A DNA stretch of 24,909 nt from CAYNDB01 sp964395915 (GCA_964395915.1 CAYNDB010000025.1:1-24909), one strand, 5' to 3'. Numbered from the stretch's first letter, positions 6,489 through 14,916 are shown. A program made the numbers and translations. The notes: generated by a model from the sequence alone, not told the origin.

Positions 6489-7874
6489 ATGAACGTTAAG
6501 GAATCGTTGAAGGGTCTTCCCTCGCTGGAAAGCATCCTTGGCGATACCGCATGCGCTTCGGCCATCAAAATATATGGACGCGAAAGAGTCCGCGATACAT
6601 TAAGAAAAGTTTTTGATACTTTCCGCAAAGCGGCGCTAGCGGGTGAAGCAAATGGAAGCGACGCCAAAAAAAACTCGACCTACTGGATAGGGATCGCAAC
6701 GGCTTTGCTTGAGAAAACCCTGGAGCCTAATTTGCGCAAAGTAGTAAATTGCTCCGGTATAATCGTCCATACCAATATTGGCAGGTCAACACTGGCCGAA
6801 GAGGCCGCAAACGCCGCATATCTTTCCGCCACAAGCAACGTCAACATAGAATACCGCCTGGCCGCAGGAGAACGGGGGGACCGGGATGAGGCCCTGGAGG
6901 GGCTGATTACTCAGCTTACCGGAGCCGAGGCCGCAACCGTGGTCAACAATAACGCCGCCGCTATACTTTTAGCTTTAAACGTATTGTCCGACCAAATGGA
7001 AACCATTGTCTCCCGTGGGGAGCTTATCGAAATAGGCGGGTCGTTCCGCCTGCCGGAAATAATGAAAAAAAGCGGATGCCGGTTGAAAGAGGTCGGAGCC
7101 ACCAACCGCACCCATATGCGGGACTACGAGGAAGCTGTCAATGAAAACACGGCGTTGATCTTAAGAGCCCATACAAGTAACTATAAGATTATAGGGTTCA
7201 CCTCACAACCAACATTAAAGGAGCTTTCAACCTTTGCAAAATCGAAAGGCTTGCCAATGATGGTGGACCTCGGATCCGGAGCTATTATCGATCTTGCTCC
7301 ATTCGGCATAAAAGACGAACCTACCATTCGGGAAACTTTGGAGAACGACGCTGACATAGTTACAGTTTCCTGCGACAAGCTTCTTGGAGGTCCACAGGCG
7401 GGCATTATCGCAGGCCGGAAAGAGCTTATACAAAGAATACGAAAAAATAATCTTAAACGCGCTTTAAGATGCGATAAAATGACATTGTCCGCGCTGGAGG
7501 CTACGCTTCGTCTCTATCTCAACCCGGAAAAAGCCCTGCGTGAAATACCCACTCTCAGGCATCTTAGCCGCAGTATTGATAGCGTCCGAAATATTGCAAT
7601 GACTGTATCCTTATCTCTTAAAGAGTGGTTTGGAGATGAAGCCACGGTGTCTGTTATCGATGACGTATGCCTAGCAGGCGCTGGCTCCGCACCGGAAATA
7701 GATATCCCTTCGATATCGATAGCCATAACTCACAAAAAGCTGAGCCCCAACAAGCTTGCGGAAATGTTTCGCAAACTCAATCCGCCGATCATTGGCAGGG
7801 TGGACGATGATTTGTTCAGGCTCGATATGAGATGTATAGACAAGCCCAGTGAAGTTTCAGACAGCTTGACATAA
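6489..7874 (+). CDS. selA: L-seryl-tRNA(Sec) selenium transferase SelA
   Basis: SelA converts seryl-tRNA(Sec) to selenocysteinyl-tRNA(Sec) using selenophosphate, as a PLP-dependent cytoplasmic oligomer. From ATG 6489 the protein has 461 residues, the normal size. The N-terminal tRNA-binding helix region (ESLKGLPSLESILG) is followed by the PLP fold: VVNCSGIIVHTNIGRSTL, then a glycine/Asn-rich VVNNNAAAILLAL, then the motif SCDKLLGGPQAGII. Lys297 in that motif is the expected PLP-binding lysine. Presence of selA implies that the organism makes selenoproteins. Neither selB, selD nor tRNA(Sec) is in the window, although selB often follows selA. The gene ends eight bases before the end of a convergent kinase gene. 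Confidence 0.95.
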   Translation: MNVKESLKGLPSLESILGDTACASAIKIYGRERVRDTLRKVFDTFRKAALAGEANGSDAKKNSTYWIGIATALLEKTLEPNLRKVVNCSGIIVHTNIGRSTLAEEAANAAYLSATSNVNIEYRLAAGERGDRDEALEGLITQLTGAEAATVVNNNAAAILLALNVLSDQMETIVSRGELIEIGGSFRLPEIMKKSGCRLKEVGATNRTHMRDYEEAVNENTALILRAHTSNYKIIGFTSQPTLKELSTFAKSKGLPMMVDLGSGAIIDLAPFGIKDEPTIRETLENDADIVTVSCDKLLGGPQAGIIAGRKELIQRIRKNNLKRALRCDKMTLSALEATLRLYLNPEKALREIPTLRHLSRSIDSVRNIAMTVSLSLKEWFGDEATVSVIDDVCLAGAGSAPEIDIPSISIAITHKKLSPNKLAEMFRKLNPPIIGRVDDDLFRLDMRCIDKPSEVSDSLT

Positions 7875-7882
7875 GCGTTAAG

Positions 7883-10477
7883 TCAATTATCAAGAGCCCG
7901 CCTTATAGAAGCGGCAAGATCGCGGATAACCGTAGGTTTCGTAACAAATTCCTTGATGCCAATAGCTTTGGCTTTGGCAGGAGTAATGTTCTGGCTGAAC
8001 CCGGTGAGAAGAATCACTGGAAGGTCGGGCCGTATTTCCAGTATTTTTTCTGTAAGCTGCGCCCCGGTCATCTCAGGCATGGTGTGATCTGTTATCACAA
8101 GATCAAATTTATCAGGATAAGCGCGAAACGTTTCAAAAGCTTCTATCGGGCTGGTCCGCGCGACAACATCGTATCCGAGACGATTGAGCATCTGTTTACC
8201 CATATGAACAAGCTGATCCTCGTCATCAATGAATAGAATCCGTTCATTCCCGGTTTCTATCGGCTCGACCATCTTTTCTTCCACATATTCAGCGCCTTCT
8301 ATCATAGGAAGATAGACGGTGAACGTGGAGCCTTTGCCAGGCTCGCTATGAACTGTTACAGCCCCTCCGTGACTTGTCACAATTCCATGAACCATGGCAA
8401 GTCCAAGCCCAGTCCCCTCCCCCACTTCCTTTGTTGTAAAGAACGGCTCAAAAATCCGTTCAACAGTTTCCTTGTCAATGCCATGCCCGGTATCGCTAAC
8501 GGAGAGTTTCATATAGTTTCCCGCTTTCAGGTTTTCACAGGAGATCGCAAACTCGTTATTAATGTAAAACGGCTTAAGTGACACAGACAGCCATCCAACC
8601 TGCCCCTCCATAGAGTGACCTGCGTTAACACAAAGGTTCATAATCACCTGAGTAATTTGTATAGAGTCCGCCATCACCGCAAGGCTATCGCCTTCCGTGG
8701 TCAGTTGAATATTTAACGTGGAAGGCAAAGTCGCGCGTAAAAGTTTCATGGCCTCTTTTACGATAATATGCAGGCTTATCGGTCTCATAGCCTGTTCACC
8801 GTGGCGGCTGAAGGCAAGTATCTGACGTACTAGCTCCTTTGCCCTGATTGATGCTTTCATCGCCTCTGTCAGATTGTCGTGAACTTCGCTTCCCACGGGA
8901 ATATCTTCCAACGACATCTCCGTATACCCTATGACAGCAGCCAATATGTTGTTAAAATCGTGCGCTATTCCCCCGGCCAGGGTGCCTATCGCCTGCATTT
9001 TTTGTGATTGGCGCAGTTGGCTCTCAAGCTTCATTTCACTTGTTACGTCACGCTGTGTGGCTATATAGGTCATTGGTATCCCCGATGAATCCATAAGAGG
9101 CGTTATTATCATCTCTTCCTCAAACAATTCTCCGTTTTTCTTTTTATTTGTAATATGCCCAAACCAGACCTTCCCCTTCTTTATCGTATCCCACATTCGG
9201 CGGTAAAATATTTCATCATGCTTACCGCTTTTCAGGATGTTCGCTTTATTACCAACCGCTTCCGTGGAACTGAAACCAGTGATTTTTTCAAACGCCGGGT
9301 TGACGTATTCGATGATACCTTCATGGTCGGTCACGATCACAGACTCGGCAGTCTGTTTGACGAAAGTAGCCAGTTTTTTATTCTCCGCCTCTGCCACCAT
9401 GCTTGTAACCATGCTGCGCGCAGCGCCAAGAGAAATAACAATCAGCAATCCTGCCAGGAAAATAAACGCAAGAAGAAAAATATTTATATTTTTTTGTGTA
9501 GCCCCGTTATAAGCCTTGGTTGTAATGTAGGAGACAACCTTCCAATATTCTCTGGTTTTAACCCTATGAATAAACGGGTTATTGCTTTTGGCTGTCTTCC
9601 CACCATTTTTTTCATGGTCCGCCGAAAGGTACACGGTTTCATAGGTAAACAAGCCATTGGATGTTTGGAATTGTCCTGATTCCTCGCTGAAAATCTTTTC
9701 CGAAGCCTCGGGATAGCTTTTCCTGAATACAAGGTTCTCCTTATCGGTGAACATAAACCCCCATTGCCCCTCAGCGTTGGGTGAGTAAATCCAGTAACCG
9801 TCGGGGGTTAAAAGCATTGATTGCCCCAAACTGTTTTGGGACGATTGCGCTAGTTCCTTCAGAAGCTTATCACCAAGGTAATTTATGATTACAACTCCTC
9901 GTTTTTTCTCCGATTTGTCAAATACAGGAGAGCCGAATCTGATTACAGGCTTGATAGAGATTTCAACTTGCTGACCTTCGATATTCAAATCGAACGGAGA
10001 AACAAAAAATTCCCCATGAGCAAGAGCAAATGTTTCTTCGAAATAATAGTGGTTTGCCTTGTCTTGCAATTGGTCATCGGGAACAATTTCAGGGTTGCCA
10101 TTATTAAAATTAACCCTCACGACCTCTTTACCAGTTTCATCGATATAACGTATTTGGTCGTAGGTTCTTTTGCGCGATGAAAACAAAACAAAATTGTCAG
10201 ACAAATGTTTTTTGGCCCCCGCGGTGTCTTCCCCATCAAAGATTCCATTGAACTCAAGATAACCAGCCAGGATTGTTAGATCTGATAAGACCGATTTGAA
10301 GTCCTTGGCCATTACATCCCGCTGCATTTCGACGTTGTGGGCCTCGTTCAACTCCAGGACAACCTGTTTCGCTTTTATCGAGTCATAATAAAGAGAAAAA
10401 ATGAGTATGACCGCGATGAACGCCATCAATGGCATCAATAGGAACAGCGACTGTCTTCCAACAAAAAATGATCTCAT
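7883..10477 (-). CDS. Hybrid sensor histidine kinase (extracytoplasmic sensor, PAS, HisKA, HATPase, receiver)
   Basis: The 864-residue membrane protein has a first transmembrane segment at about residues 11-31 and a roughly 300-residue extracytoplasmic region. That region resembles a double-Cache sensor (phrases such as QIRYIDETGKEVVRVNF and LLTPDGYWIYSP). A second transmembrane segment lies near 330-352. Inside the cell follow a PAS domain (from about 370; IVTDHEGIIEYVNPAFEKITG), then HisKA with the phospho-accepting His506 in GGIAHDFNNILA. The HATPase has DTGHGID, IFEPFFTTK and GTGLGLAMVHGI boxes. A C-terminal receiver has the acidic pair in FIDDE, phospho-acceptor Asp797 in VITDHTMPEMTG, LLTG and the lysine in VTKP. 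It should pass phosphate internally from His506 to Asp797. No separate response regulator with an output domain is adjacent, so the target is unknown. The Asn-Asn after His-Asp-Phe marks the NtrB/HPK4-like group. No ribosome-binding site precedes the ATG. Confidence 0.93.
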   Translation of the reverse strand: MRSFFVGRQSLFLLMPLMAFIAVILIFSLYYDSIKAKQVVLELNEAHNVEMQRDVMAKDFKSVLSDLTILAGYLEFNGIFDGEDTAGAKKHLSDNFVLFSSRKRTYDQIRYIDETGKEVVRVNFNNGNPEIVPDDQLQDKANHYYFEETFALAHGEFFVSPFDLNIEGQQVEISIKPVIRFGSPVFDKSEKKRGVVIINYLGDKLLKELAQSSQNSLGQSMLLTPDGYWIYSPNAEGQWGFMFTDKENLVFRKSYPEASEKIFSEESGQFQTSNGLFTYETVYLSADHEKNGGKTAKSNNPFIHRVKTREYWKVVSYITTKAYNGATQKNINIFLLAFIFLAGLLIVISLGAARSMVTSMVAEAENKKLATFVKQTAESVIVTDHEGIIEYVNPAFEKITGFSSTEAVGNKANILKSGKHDEIFYRRMWDTIKKGKVWFGHITNKKKNGELFEEEMIITPLMDSSGIPMTYIATQRDVTSEMKLESQLRQSQKMQAIGTLAGGIAHDFNNILAAVIGYTEMSLEDIPVGSEVHDNLTEAMKASIRAKELVRQILAFSRHGEQAMRPISLHIIVKEAMKLLRATLPSTLNIQLTTEGDSLAVMADSIQITQVIMNLCVNAGHSMEGQVGWLSVSLKPFYINNEFAISCENLKAGNYMKLSVSDTGHGIDKETVERIFEPFFTTKEVGEGTGLGLAMVHGIVTSHGGAVTVHSEPGKGSTFTVYLPMIEGAEYVEEKMVEPIETGNERILFIDDEDQLVHMGKQMLNRLGYDVVARTSPIEAFETFRAYPDKFDLVITDHTMPEMTGAQLTEKILEIRPDLPVILLTGFSQNITPAKAKAIGIKEFVTKPTVIRDLAASIRRALDN

Positions 10478-10494
10478 ACGTCAATAAACACGCG

Positions 10495-10522
10495 CTTATA
10501 AATCTCCCAAATCCTCTGTAAA
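10495..10522 (-). promoter_or_regulatory. Candidate promoter of the histidine kinase gene, nearly leaderless
   Basis: Read on the minus strand, TTTACA (10522-10517) and TATAAG (10500-10495) are separated by 16 bases; each hexamer matches consensus at five of six positions. Transcription would start near 10488, leaving a leader of about ten bases before the ATG. That agrees with the absence of a Shine-Dalgarno sequence. Confidence 0.5.
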
Positions 10523-10913
10523 ATGAAATCGTCGCCCGAAACTCTTCAAAGATTTTTCCACAACAAGCTATGCGCGGTTCTATAAAGAAAGAGTGACCAT
10601 CGACTCCTCACCATCTAACCTTTCGTGAATAACGAAAGTCAAAAGCTCGCCGATACGCGCCGATTAAGACGCAGGAAAGCTTTGTTAATGGCGCATACCA
10701 TTTAAAATCTCCAGCGCATATTTGCGACTGTATTAACTTCGTTTTTAAGGCAAACGTATAAAAGGCAAATGTTGAGGGGAATTGTATTACTTGTTACATT
10801 TAATAGTTAACGTCAATAATACCATATAGTTGACATTTCAGGTACTTTGGATTCCGTAAAGCTCCGATTATTTTCTTTTCCCCCCATTTTAAGCTCCCCA
10901 TTAACCGCGCACA
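10523..10913. other. Divergent intergenic region between kinase and ATPase-coiled-coil genes
   Basis: No reading frame in these 391 bases looks coding. The region contains a perfect 7-base dyad at 10620-10638 and a short direct repeat (CGCCGATA and CGCCGATT, ten bases apart, near 10649-10665). It also has a weaker promoter-like pair (TTGTTA at 10791-10796 and AATAAT at 10815-10820, 18-base spacer) and a TTGACA at 10830-10835 without a convincing -10. No RNA gene was recognised. Confidence 0.6.
10620..10638. repeat. Perfect 7-base inverted repeat, operator or hairpin candidate
   Basis: CTTTCGT (10620-10626) and ACGAAAG (10632-10638) are exact reverse complements around the 5-base loop GAATA. 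There is no T-run on either strand, so a terminator is unlikely. Its place about 100 bases upstream of the kinase promoter suggests a regulator site or a small RNA hairpin. Confidence 0.4.
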
Positions 10914-10942
10914 TTGACATTTGCGCCGTAAGTCATTAAAAT
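10914..10942 (+). promoter_or_regulatory. Strong sigma70-type promoter of the ATPase-coiled-coil gene
   Basis: TTGACA (10914-10919, perfect) and TAAAAT (10937-10942, five of six) are separated by exactly 17 bases. Transcription would start near 10949. This makes the in-frame TTG at 10921 impossible as a start codon and leaves a leader of about 35 bases before ATG 10984. Confidence 0.7.
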
Positions 10943-10971
10943 TTATAGCAATTAACTTGAGTTCTGTGTTT

Positions 10972-10976
10972 GGTGG
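10972..10976 (+). promoter_or_regulatory. Ribosome-binding site that sets the start of the ATPase-coiled-coil gene
   Basis: GGTGG at 10972-10976 is seven bases before ATG 10984. No such site precedes the TTG at 10921. Confidence 0.5.
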
Positions 10977-10983
10977 CGCATAT

Positions 10984-13900
10984 ATGATATTTGGAAAAGA
11001 TCATTTCACAAGTTTTGGTAAACGTACTTCCTCAGGTTTGCCTATTGATAATGCCTTTGACACAGACAGTGTCAAACCTAACAATAAAATTACGAATGTA
11101 ATAGCTGTCGCCGGTGTTACTGGTGGGTCTGGAAAATCTTCCATTGCGGTGAACCTTGCGGCGACCCTGGCTTTGTCCGGCGCCAAAACTGTTATTGTCG
11201 ACCTTTCATTTGGTTATAGCTCCATTTGTCACTATCTGGAAGCTGATAAACCTAAAGCCTCATTGCAAGATTTCTTGTCGAAAAAGTTTAGCTCTCTTAC
11301 CAAAACTGTATCGCCAACATTTCTCCCACAGCTTTTCTTTATAGACACTGGTTCCCGTTCTCTGAATTTTGAAGAGAAAGCGTCACGACTCCCTAAAAAT
11401 CTTATTAACAAGTTCGCCAGCATCGCCGCCGATTATGTTGTTCTTGACCTTGGGATAATCGCAGATCAGGCGAGGTTGGATTACTTCCTGAAAGCCGATG
11501 TTCCGCTGCTTACGCTTGAGCCGGACATAGACACTGTAAAAACAGTTCAATCTTTTGCGCGAAACCTTATACTTCGTTCGGTTGAATTGGAATTCAGACA
11601 AACGCAATTCGTAAAGAACGTTATTAATAAAATCAAAGGGGCCGCAAGCTTTAACGATGATTCGCTTTGGGACACAATTATAACGGAAACTGGTAACGAT
11701 GAAAATGTCGTCGCAAAGCTCAAAAAGCTAAAGGATAAAATGGCGATCCACTTTGTCGTAAACAAGGCAGGATCTGGTAAAGATATCGAATTTGGCCTAT
11801 CGCTAAAAAAATCGTTACGTGAAAACCTTTATATAAACGCTTTATACTTAGGCTTCATCCCGAAAGATGAGATTATGCGCGACCATCGTGTATTAGCCAT
11901 GCATGATAAAAGCAGCCGTCCGCTAATCGAATCTTTCAAAGCCCTTGCCGCCGCTAGTTGCGGGTTGAAAAACCTTGATATAGATCATAGTTTTCTTTCT
12001 ACTCTGCGCCATAGAATCATGTCTATGGAGGGAAGCGCCGCTTCAACGCATGAGGAGATAAATTACAAAATTGCGTCCATGCGAGAAGACACTCTTCGCC
12101 AGGAAGTAGATCACAGGAGAGAAAAGGCGTTCGCTGAAATAGAAAAGGAGAAGCTCGACGCTAGTGAGCGAATGTCAAAGGAAATGGCCGCTCTGGAAGC
12201 TATACGTCTGGAAGAAGTCGATGAATCCATCCGGCAAACCAAAAAGCTGGAGCTTATCAAGCTGGAAAATGAAATCACCGCAGAGCGTACACGCAAACAC
12301 GCTGAACTGGAAGAGGACCTTAAGCTTTCGTTCAAAAGAAAGTTAAACAGTCTCGATAAGGAAATCGATGAAAAGCAGCGTGAAAGTTTAGAAAAAATCA
12401 GCAGGGAGGAGAAGGCTAAAAGAGATAGCCTTGAAAGTGAATTTGAGGAGAGCGCGGAACTTCTCCGGAAAGAAGCGCAGATCAAGGTTAATAAAGAGAT
12501 CGATCATATCCGGGATATGGTATGGCAGGAGTTCGAGGAAAGCCGTGAAACTAAAATCCAGGCTATTAAAAAAGAGACAGTCAACCTCCGCCAGGTCGAG
12601 CGCGATACGGTTTACACAGAAATAGCCGAGCTGAAAAGCAGAATGAAGCTTAGCCTGGATTTGGAAATGGAAGAAATGCGAAACTCCATTACCAGCGACG
12701 CTTTCAGAGAAATTATGCGCATGTCTGGTCATTTTGATGTCGAAATGGTTCGCCGGGACGATGAAATGAACACGTTGACTACACGCAAATACGATCTTGA
12801 GCGTGAGCGGCTGCATAACAAGCTTCAAAACGAACTCTCTGTTTATCGGCATGAAGAGACACAAAAAACCCTTGAGCTGGTCGAGGCTGAAAGGGAGAAA
12901 CTCCTTAAAAAACTTGAGGAAGAGATTGCCGCTCGCAGAAAAATAAAGCGTGACACGGTGAAAAAGGAGCTCAGGGATGAAGTTATCGCTGAAAAAAGCA
13001 AGGTATTGGCGGCTCTTGCTGATTTCGAAGAGCAAAGAAGAAATGAGCTTGAACATGCCAGGGTAAAACAAATGGAAGGGTTTGAACAGGAAGTTGAAGC
13101 CCTGAAAAAAGCCCGGCGCGCCGCTGTGCATGAGGAAACACAGTTATTGCATGGCCAGCTTACCGAGGAGATGCATTCCAGGCTAAAGAAAGAAGAGAGT
13201 GAACGCCGTATTGCGCTGGAAGCTAAAATGGATTCAATAAAAAAAGAGAGCAGGCTCTCGCTTGAAAATATTTTGGCGGAGGAGCGAAAGGCGCGAATAT
13301 ATGAAGTGGAGGGCGAGATCGCCCGCAAGCGGAATGAGATGATGGACGAACTGCGCCAGGAAGCCGCTGACATCAAGAGCGTCTGGATAAACGAGATGGA
13401 CAGCGAACTGTCACAGCGAAAAGAATCGCTGATACAAAAGATTGACGATGAAATCGCGCAAGAAAGAAATCGACGCTTAAAAGCCGCGGATGAAAAGCTG
13501 CGGGACGAAGAAATCGTGTTGCGTGAGGATCTGGCTGAGCGAATGGAAAAAGAAGAAAATGTCGCCAGAACCAGACTTTTAAGCGAGCTTGAAACTGAAC
13601 GAAGTGAAATTCGTATGGAGCTTGCCGCCGAGATGAAGCCGCGCGCGCTTCGTATGGAAATGGACATGATAAAAGAGATGGATGACCGCAAAGCGGCCGC
13701 TCTTGCCGAGTTGAACCAGAAGATAGCCTCGCTACGATCCCAAAGAGTTGAAGAGCTTGGCAGGTGGGAGATTTCCGAAAAGGGTAAAAGAATCGCCGCG
13801 ATGGAGGCTTTGCAAGCTGAGGAAGAATCTACCAGAATGCAAATCATTGAAGCAAAGCTGGAGTCTCAACGCAAGATGGCTCTGGAAAGAATAATACAGA

Positions 13901-14916
13901 CGCTGGCCAAGCGTAAAAAATCAATCTTGCTAAAAACGAAAGCTGAAATTGAAACGCAAAAAGACAAGCTCATTATCCGCGCCCGGAAAAATATGGAAAT
14001 TGAGCGGGAAAAAATGGCTATAGAGCTTCGAAAAGAAATCGACGGTGAGCGAGAATTAAAAACAAGAGAGCTGGTGGCTGAAGTGGCCGTTGATAGGAAG
14101 AGAAGGTATAAAGAACTCGAACGAATTATTGAGGACGAAAAAATAGAGCTGAATCGAGAGCTTACGGTATCTATGGCCGAAGAGAGATCGAGAAGGGTCG
14201 AAAGATTGCGCCGCGAAATGGAAGCCACTGAACGCTCTATCGAAGAAAGCCTGGAAGAGCGTCGAAAAAGACTGTGGCGCAAGCAGGAAGAATGGATACG
14301 CTATGAAACCGATAGTTTGCGACTGGATCTGAAAGAAAAGATGAGCATGGACCTTGAAATGGAGCGTGATAAGCGCAGGATCAAGTTCGAGGAGCATATT
14401 GCAAAAGAAACCGACCGTCTCATCAAACGGGCAACAAGAGAAGCCGAGTATGAAAAACGCTCTCTCGTACAGAACGTTAAAAATGAAATCGGCGCCAAGC
14501 GGAAGCAGATTACAAGCAAGGTCAACAAGTCATTACAAGCCAGCCTTCATAACAAACGCCGCGAAATGGAAGAATACCTCAAAGCTTTGCGCAGAAAACA
14601 GTTAAACGATCTTGAAGAGACTCTGGAAAAAGAAAAAGACTCGCGGCTTGAAGTTATCAACCGTGAGGTTACGCTCGATAAAGAAAAGCGCCTGGAACTT
14701 CTTGATCTGGAGATAAAAACCGAAGAGTACAAGCGCCGCCAGCTCCTTCTATCGGAGATCATGGAAAAGAAAGCGGAACTGGACGTATCCTTCAAACAGG
14801 AAAAACAACGTCTCTTTGAAAAGCTTCGCGATGAAATTTTGAAAAAATCAGAAGCGAATCGTGAAAAGTTTGATGGCGAGATAGACAGAATAGCCAAAAA
14901 CTGGCGATTGAACTGA
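10984..14916 (+). CDS. MinD/ParA-like ATPase fused to a giant 15-residue-repeat coiled coil
   Basis: The start ATG at 10984 is chosen from the promoter and ribosome-binding site, giving 1310 residues. Residues about 36-330 form a MinD/ParA-type P-loop domain. The Walker A region is AVAGVTGGSGKSSIAVNLA, with the nucleotide lysine Lys51, followed by a VIVDLSFGYSS strand and a VVLDLG Walker-B-like strand. The later part has FVVNKAG and LYLGFIPKDEIMRDHRV, similar to the end of FlhG/MinD-like proteins. The signature lysine of the family (K in KGGxGK) is Thr46 here. From about residue 345 to the end the protein is almost pure K/R/E/L/I/M helix, very likely a coiled coil of about 960 residues with a 15-residue period. 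There is no signal peptide or membrane segment, so it should be cytoplasmic. It stands alone behind its own promoter. I recognise no characterised homologue. Spatial organisation (polar, cytoskeletal or segregation-related) is inferred from the fold class only. Confidence 0.85.
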   Translation: MIFGKDHFTSFGKRTSSGLPIDNAFDTDSVKPNNKITNVIAVAGVTGGSGKSSIAVNLAATLALSGAKTVIVDLSFGYSSICHYLEADKPKASLQDFLSKKFSSLTKTVSPTFLPQLFFIDTGSRSLNFEEKASRLPKNLINKFASIAADYVVLDLGIIADQARLDYFLKADVPLLTLEPDIDTVKTVQSFARNLILRSVELEFRQTQFVKNVINKIKGAASFNDDSLWDTIITETGNDENVVAKLKKLKDKMAIHFVVNKAGSGKDIEFGLSLKKSLRENLYINALYLGFIPKDEIMRDHRVLAMHDKSSRPLIESFKALAAASCGLKNLDIDHSFLSTLRHRIMSMEGSAASTHEEINYKIASMREDTLRQEVDHRREKAFAEIEKEKLDASERMSKEMAALEAIRLEEVDESIRQTKKLELIKLENEITAERTRKHAELEEDLKLSFKRKLNSLDKEIDEKQRESLEKISREEKAKRDSLESEFEESAELLRKEAQIKVNKEIDHIRDMVWQEFEESRETKIQAIKKETVNLRQVERDTVYTEIAELKSRMKLSLDLEMEEMRNSITSDAFREIMRMSGHFDVEMVRRDDEMNTLTTRKYDLERERLHNKLQNELSVYRHEETQKTLELVEAEREKLLKKLEEEIAARRKIKRDTVKKELRDEVIAEKSKVLAALADFEEQRRNELEHARVKQMEGFEQEVEALKKARRAAVHEETQLLHGQLTEEMHSRLKKEESERRIALEAKMDSIKKESRLSLENILAEERKARIYEVEGEIARKRNEMMDELRQEAADIKSVWINEMDSELSQRKESLIQKIDDEIAQERNRRLKAADEKLRDEEIVLREDLAERMEKEENVARTRLLSELETERSEIRMELAAEMKPRALRMEMDMIKEMDDRKAAALAELNQKIASLRSQRVEELGRWEISEKGKRIAAMEALQAEEESTRMQIIEAKLESQRKMALERIIQTLAKRKKSILLKTKAEIETQKDKLIIRARKNMEIEREKMAIELRKEIDGERELKTRELVAEVAVDRKRRYKELERIIEDEKIELNRELTVSMAEERSRRVERLRREMEATERSIEESLEERRKRLWRKQEEWIRYETDSLRLDLKEKMSMDLEMERDKRRIKFEEHIAKETDRLIKRATREAEYEKRSLVQNVKNEIGAKRKQITSKVNKSLQASLHNKRREMEEYLKALRRKQLNDLEETLEKEKDSRLEVINREVTLDKEKRLELLDLEIKTEEYKRRQLLLSEIMEKKAELDVSFKQEKQRLFEKLRDEILKKSEANREKFDGEIDRIAKNWRLN
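13315..14889 (+). repeat. 35 gapless 15-residue (pentadecad) protein repeats, weaker copies back to 12190
   Basis: Cut into 15-residue units from residue 778 to 1302, the protein shows no insertion or deletion through 35 units. Position 2 is I, L, M or V in 27 of 35 units, position 13 is an aliphatic residue, Met or Phe in 31 of 35, position 6 is Arg or Lys in 25 of 35, and position 9 or 10 is usually hydrophobic. Examples are ELETERSEIRMELAA, EVAVDRKRRYKELER and SMAEERSRRVERLRR. The same 15-residue register can be walked back without a gap through about 25 more units to residue 403 (12190), although the core positions drift there. Four core positions per 15 residues is 3.75 per turn, the value of right-handed pentadecad coiled coils. 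No repeat is visible at DNA level. Confidence 0.85.

Noticed and set aside
10921..10983. TTG start giving a 1331-residue ATPase-coiled-coil protein
   Set aside because: The TTG lies between the -35 and -10 of the best promoter and has no ribosome-binding site.
12843..13847. 334-residue minus-strand ORF opposite the coiled-coil tail
   Set aside because: Its serine- and isoleucine-rich product is the antisense image of Glu/Lys/Arg/Leu codons. The plus-strand frame has a clear 15-residue period and a good promoter and start. The same holds for 12388-13131, 14547-14924 and 13866-14282.
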